From contig CM055618.1 in NCBI GenBank assembly GCA_029379385.1, positions 20,003,071-20,067,070 of the forward strand: 64,000 bases of DNA. Direction: 5' to 3'. The position numbers were made by a program, and so were the translations under genes. Origin of the DNA: Quillaja saponaria (taxonomy: Eukaryota; Streptophyta; Magnoliopsida; Fabales; Quillajaceae). Positions 61,626 through 64,000 of this stretch are shown piece by piece. The notes beneath the pieces were generated by a model. The model did no database searches, was not told where the DNA came from, and saw nothing but the letters and a program-made list of their open reading frames with translations. Every line of letters starts with the position of its first letter. Position 1 is the stretch's first letter.

Positions 61626-63029
61626 TCAAAGTGCCCTGGCATAACTTTGCCAGACCTCAACATATTGCTGATCCTTTCTAGTCATGAACATTTTGTTCCC
61701 TCCGAAGGCCAGAGTGGTTATCCTGGAACCTCCCATATCTTCTGCTCTCCCCATTGAGTTCTTCCTAAAGACTCTATCATCTAACCCATCTTCACTCTTC
61801 TTTTTAGAGCCCATTACAACCTCAGACCACAGCTCTATATCCCCTCCTTTGCTGCAGAAGACTTGAGTTCCATGGCTCTCAATTTTACAACCAACACCTT
61901 CTTTCTTTCCATTGACAACCTTTCTCCTATCCCCTAGGCAAACCCATGGATTTTCAGCGCCCAAATTACGCAAATCCGTGAAGAAGACCTCACCTGAATT
62001 CACACCAACCTTGAAAATGACTGAGAGACTATCCGAAACAGTGACATCAGAAAAGCAGTCTGTATTCTCCTTCACCTCCCACACAACATTCCCAGATCGT
62101 ATATCCCATAATTTGATGTTTCCCTGTACTCCCGAAGGACCGCTGTGGGAGCCAGATGCCATTAACAAATTGTAGCCAGAAACCCATTTCAATTTTGTTG
62201 CTGGAATAGCAGAATCAAGCTCGGCACCGTAAATTTCATTATGGCCAATCTCTGTAACTGGACTTAAGCTGTGTAGATCATAAACCATGATCGAATTCGA
62301 ATTCCGTCTGCCCGATTCAAAACTAGCAAATAGAAGCTCAGGTGAAGATCCAATTGCTTGGACTGTTGAACTAGACCTGGTCACATTCTCCCAATTCAAA
62401 GTCTCTTTAACAAAACCCTTCTGTAAGTCAAGAATTTGCAACCCGGAAAAATCAGTTGCACCTGCGGCCGCCACTGAAGGTGAAATCGCTAGCAAAGAAT
62501 CGACGGCGGTGAATTGTGTCAAAATTGTCGACTTCCGTCGCAGGGACCAATCAAAAGACGTTATCTTACTGCCATGTGCGACATGTAGTGAACCATAACG
62601 CGTCGTAGCAATTGCGGAGGGTGAATCTCGTCCGTTTATAGGTAAAATCATCGACTTCTCGAGGTTGAAGGCTTCAAATTGAGACGGATTCGATAACGAA
62701 TTCACCAAAAGGCTTTCGATGCCGTAGTATTGGGATTCCGAAATAAGGTCCTGCAAATCAAATGCTTTGGCTTTCGAAGGAAGATTACCTGTTCTAAGAA
62801 GGGAAAGAAGGATAGAGAACAACTCTGGGTCTCGGTCGACGAATGGGGTACAGAACTCATTTGAGGATGCAGACTCGGAGATCTTAGAAAAAAGGGACTT
62901 GGGTCCTGCTAAATTTAACGTCTGCTTCGTGGTTTGGAAGAGTTGGCCCCCAACGTCAATGGCGATTATATTGGAATCGGGTTTGGGTTGCTGAAACCCA
63001 TTAGAGGCAGATCCTGCAAAAGGTGGCAT
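61626..63029 (-). CDS. BTB/POZ domain protein, At5g41330/At3g09030 type
   Basis: Intronless gene for 467 residues. The N-terminal KCTD/T1-type BTB domain (about 20-110: IIAIDVGGQLFQTTKQTLN, FVDRDPELFSILLSLLRTG, AFDLQDLISESQYYGIESLL) suggests a CUL3 ubiquitin-ligase adaptor. The remaining ~350 residues have WD/beta-propeller-like repeats (GNIKLWDIRSGNVVWEV, GEVFFTDLRNLG, GDIELWSEVVMG, QYVEVWQSYARAL), a likely substrate-binding platform. The ligase role is inferred from the family; substrates are unknown. The frame is intact, and the ATG at 63029 is the first in a leader with a CTTCTCC repeat. Its Arabidopsis relative lies near GL3 (recalled), which fits the conserved neighbourhood of this window. 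Confidence 0.9.
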   Translation of the reverse strand: MPPFAGSASNGFQQPKPDSNIIAIDVGGQLFQTTKQTLNLAGPKSLFSKISESASSNEFCTPFVDRDPELFSILLSLLRTGNLPSKAKAFDLQDLISESQYYGIESLLVNSLSNPSQFEAFNLEKSMILPINGRDSPSAIATTRYGSLHVAHGSKITSFDWSLRRKSTILTQFTAVDSLLAISPSVAAAGATDFSGLQILDLQKGFVKETLNWENVTRSSSTVQAIGSSPELLFASFESGRRNSNSIMVYDLHSLSPVTEIGHNEIYGAELDSAIPATKLKWVSGYNLLMASGSHSGPSGVQGNIKLWDIRSGNVVWEVKENTDCFSDVTVSDSLSVIFKVGVNSGEVFFTDLRNLGAENPWVCLGDRRKVVNGKKEGVGCKIESHGTQVFCSKGGDIELWSEVVMGSKKKSEDGLDDRVFRKNSMGRAEDMGGSRITTLAFGGNKMFMTRKDQQYVEVWQSYARAL

Positions 63030-64000
63030 TTCTTTTCCTCTCAGTCTTAAAATCCTAATCTTTAAGAACCCAGAAGAAGCACAGAAAAAGTGAGGAGGGC
63101 CAAAAAAGAAGCAGGAGTTTTTTACGAAATTACGAATGGGAAAAGAGAGGAGGAGCTTGCTTATAAAATAGTGAAGGAGAAGGGAGAAGGGAGAAGGGAG
63201 AAGGGAGAAGGTTGTTGCTTTGTTGGACTCGTTGTCTGTCTCTCACGTCCGCAAAGAGTTGGGTCTGCCTCTCTAGAAGGTCAATAGGAAGAGTTTGTGG
63301 TCAAAAGAAGGTGAAGGAAGAACTATCTATGTTACCTTCCTCCGCATTGACCTAATTACAAATTACATACAACTATTTCTTATTAATTAAATGGATCCAA
63401 TATACTTAATAAAAAAATATCATACATTAAAATCAAAATTCTTTTTATAAAAACAAAAAATATATAACATTTAATTACTCGAATAAAAAAATAAAAAACT
63501 TGTTCTTATTCTTGATAAGAATATAAGAATATAAGAAAGGGTATTCTAACTATCCATATTAAAATTCTATAAATAAAAAATTGGTAATATTAATTATGAT
63601 TTTAAATATATTTAAATATAACTTATTATTTTTCGTAAATTTTAATTTTAAAAGATAATATTTATTATACTTTAACAAGTATTCTTAAAATATTATTTTA
63701 AAACATTCTATAAAATAAGTTCAATCATTAATAACCTACCTCTAGCTGTTAGGTTCAAATATCTTTATCTAATATTTAGATTTTTCATTATTTTTTTTCA
63801 ATACCATTATTATCTAGCAAAATATTTTATTTGTTTCTTTGGATTTCATTCATAAAACTCAAATTATAAAACTGGCAATTCTTAATAATCGTTGAAAACT
63901 AGTGACTTCATTAAAAAACGGCACAATTAAAATCTGAACCCATTTTTTTAATTTAGTCAACAAGGATATGCTGTCCAAAATGGACCATATTTCGTTAATG
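63030..64000. other. BTB gene leader and AT-rich flank
   Basis: The first ~300 bases are the leader and promoter of the minus-strand BTB gene, including a 7-bp repeat. Beyond 63340 the DNA is extremely AT-rich with no recognisable feature up to the window end. Confidence 0.5.
63176..63210. repeat. GGAGAAG x5 microsatellite
   Basis: Five perfect copies of GGAGAAG (CTTCTCC on the gene's strand), 147-181 bases upstream of the BTB start codon, inside the probable leader or core promoter. Pyrimidine-rich leaders are common in plant genes. Confidence 0.95.

Noticed and set aside
1..64000. CRISPR arrays, bacterial operons, phage or organelle inserts
   Set aside because: No regularly spaced identical repeats, no prokaryotic gene organisation and no stretch recognised as plastid or mitochondrial genome sequence.

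Overview
The window is nuclear DNA from a flowering plant, most likely a eudicot. The genes are split by AT-rich GT-AG introns, intergenic DNA is AT-rich with poly-A/T runs, and the families are plant-specific (CYP86A, PIP1 aquaporin, GL3/EGL3-type bHLH, CH-domain kinesin-14, Neprosin). The species cannot be named from the sequence. Gene models were built by hand from splice sites and reading-frame closure; for most genes the exon lengths sum exactly to whole codons.

Layout: (1) 0.5-5 kb, minus: mitochondrial carrier with a long N-terminus, then tRNA-Val(CAC). (2) 6.2-14.5 kb, minus: a complete 21-coding-exon CH-domain kinesin-14. (3) 15.2-19.2 kb, plus: a decayed cytosolic tyrosyl-tRNA synthetase gene that keeps its introns. 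(4) 20.3-22.7 kb, plus: a small BORCS6-like protein. (5) 26.2-29.1 kb, plus: GL3/EGL3-type bHLH regulator, convergent with GMP synthase (29.8-33.5 kb, minus). (6) 33.9-37.4 kb: a truncated Neprosin relic beside an intact Neprosin-domain gene (minus). (7) 39.0-42.5 kb, plus: MurE-like/PAP11 gene with a one-base frameshift and altered catalytic residues. (8) 44.7-46.4 kb, plus: an unrecognised gene with a 12-residue tandem repeat, also broken. (9) 47.6-53.2 kb, plus: signal peptide peptidase-like protease. (10) 54.9-56.4 kb, plus: PIP1 aquaporin. (11) 57.0-58.7 kb, minus: CYP86A fatty-acid hydroxylase with a one-base frameshift. (12) 61.6-63.0 kb, minus: intronless BTB/POZ protein.

The gene order kinesin-14, GL3/EGL3 bHLH, GMP synthase, MurE, SPPL, CYP86A matches, from memory, Arabidopsis At1g63640-At1g63710. 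Extra members (PIP1, BTB) match the related blocks At1g01600-01650 and At5g41310-41330. Intact genes are interleaved with several that carry one or a few lesions. This fits a duplicated genome losing redundant copies, although base-level consensus errors could explain the single-base cases.

The strongest unusual signals are two U12-type introns (an AT-AC intron in the kinesin motor domain and a GT-AG one in the BORCS6-like gene), a MurE-like gene that has lost its carbamylated lysine as well as its frame, the tyrosyl-tRNA synthetase pseudogene, and the 12-residue repeat protein. I saw no CRISPR array, phage or bacterial operon.
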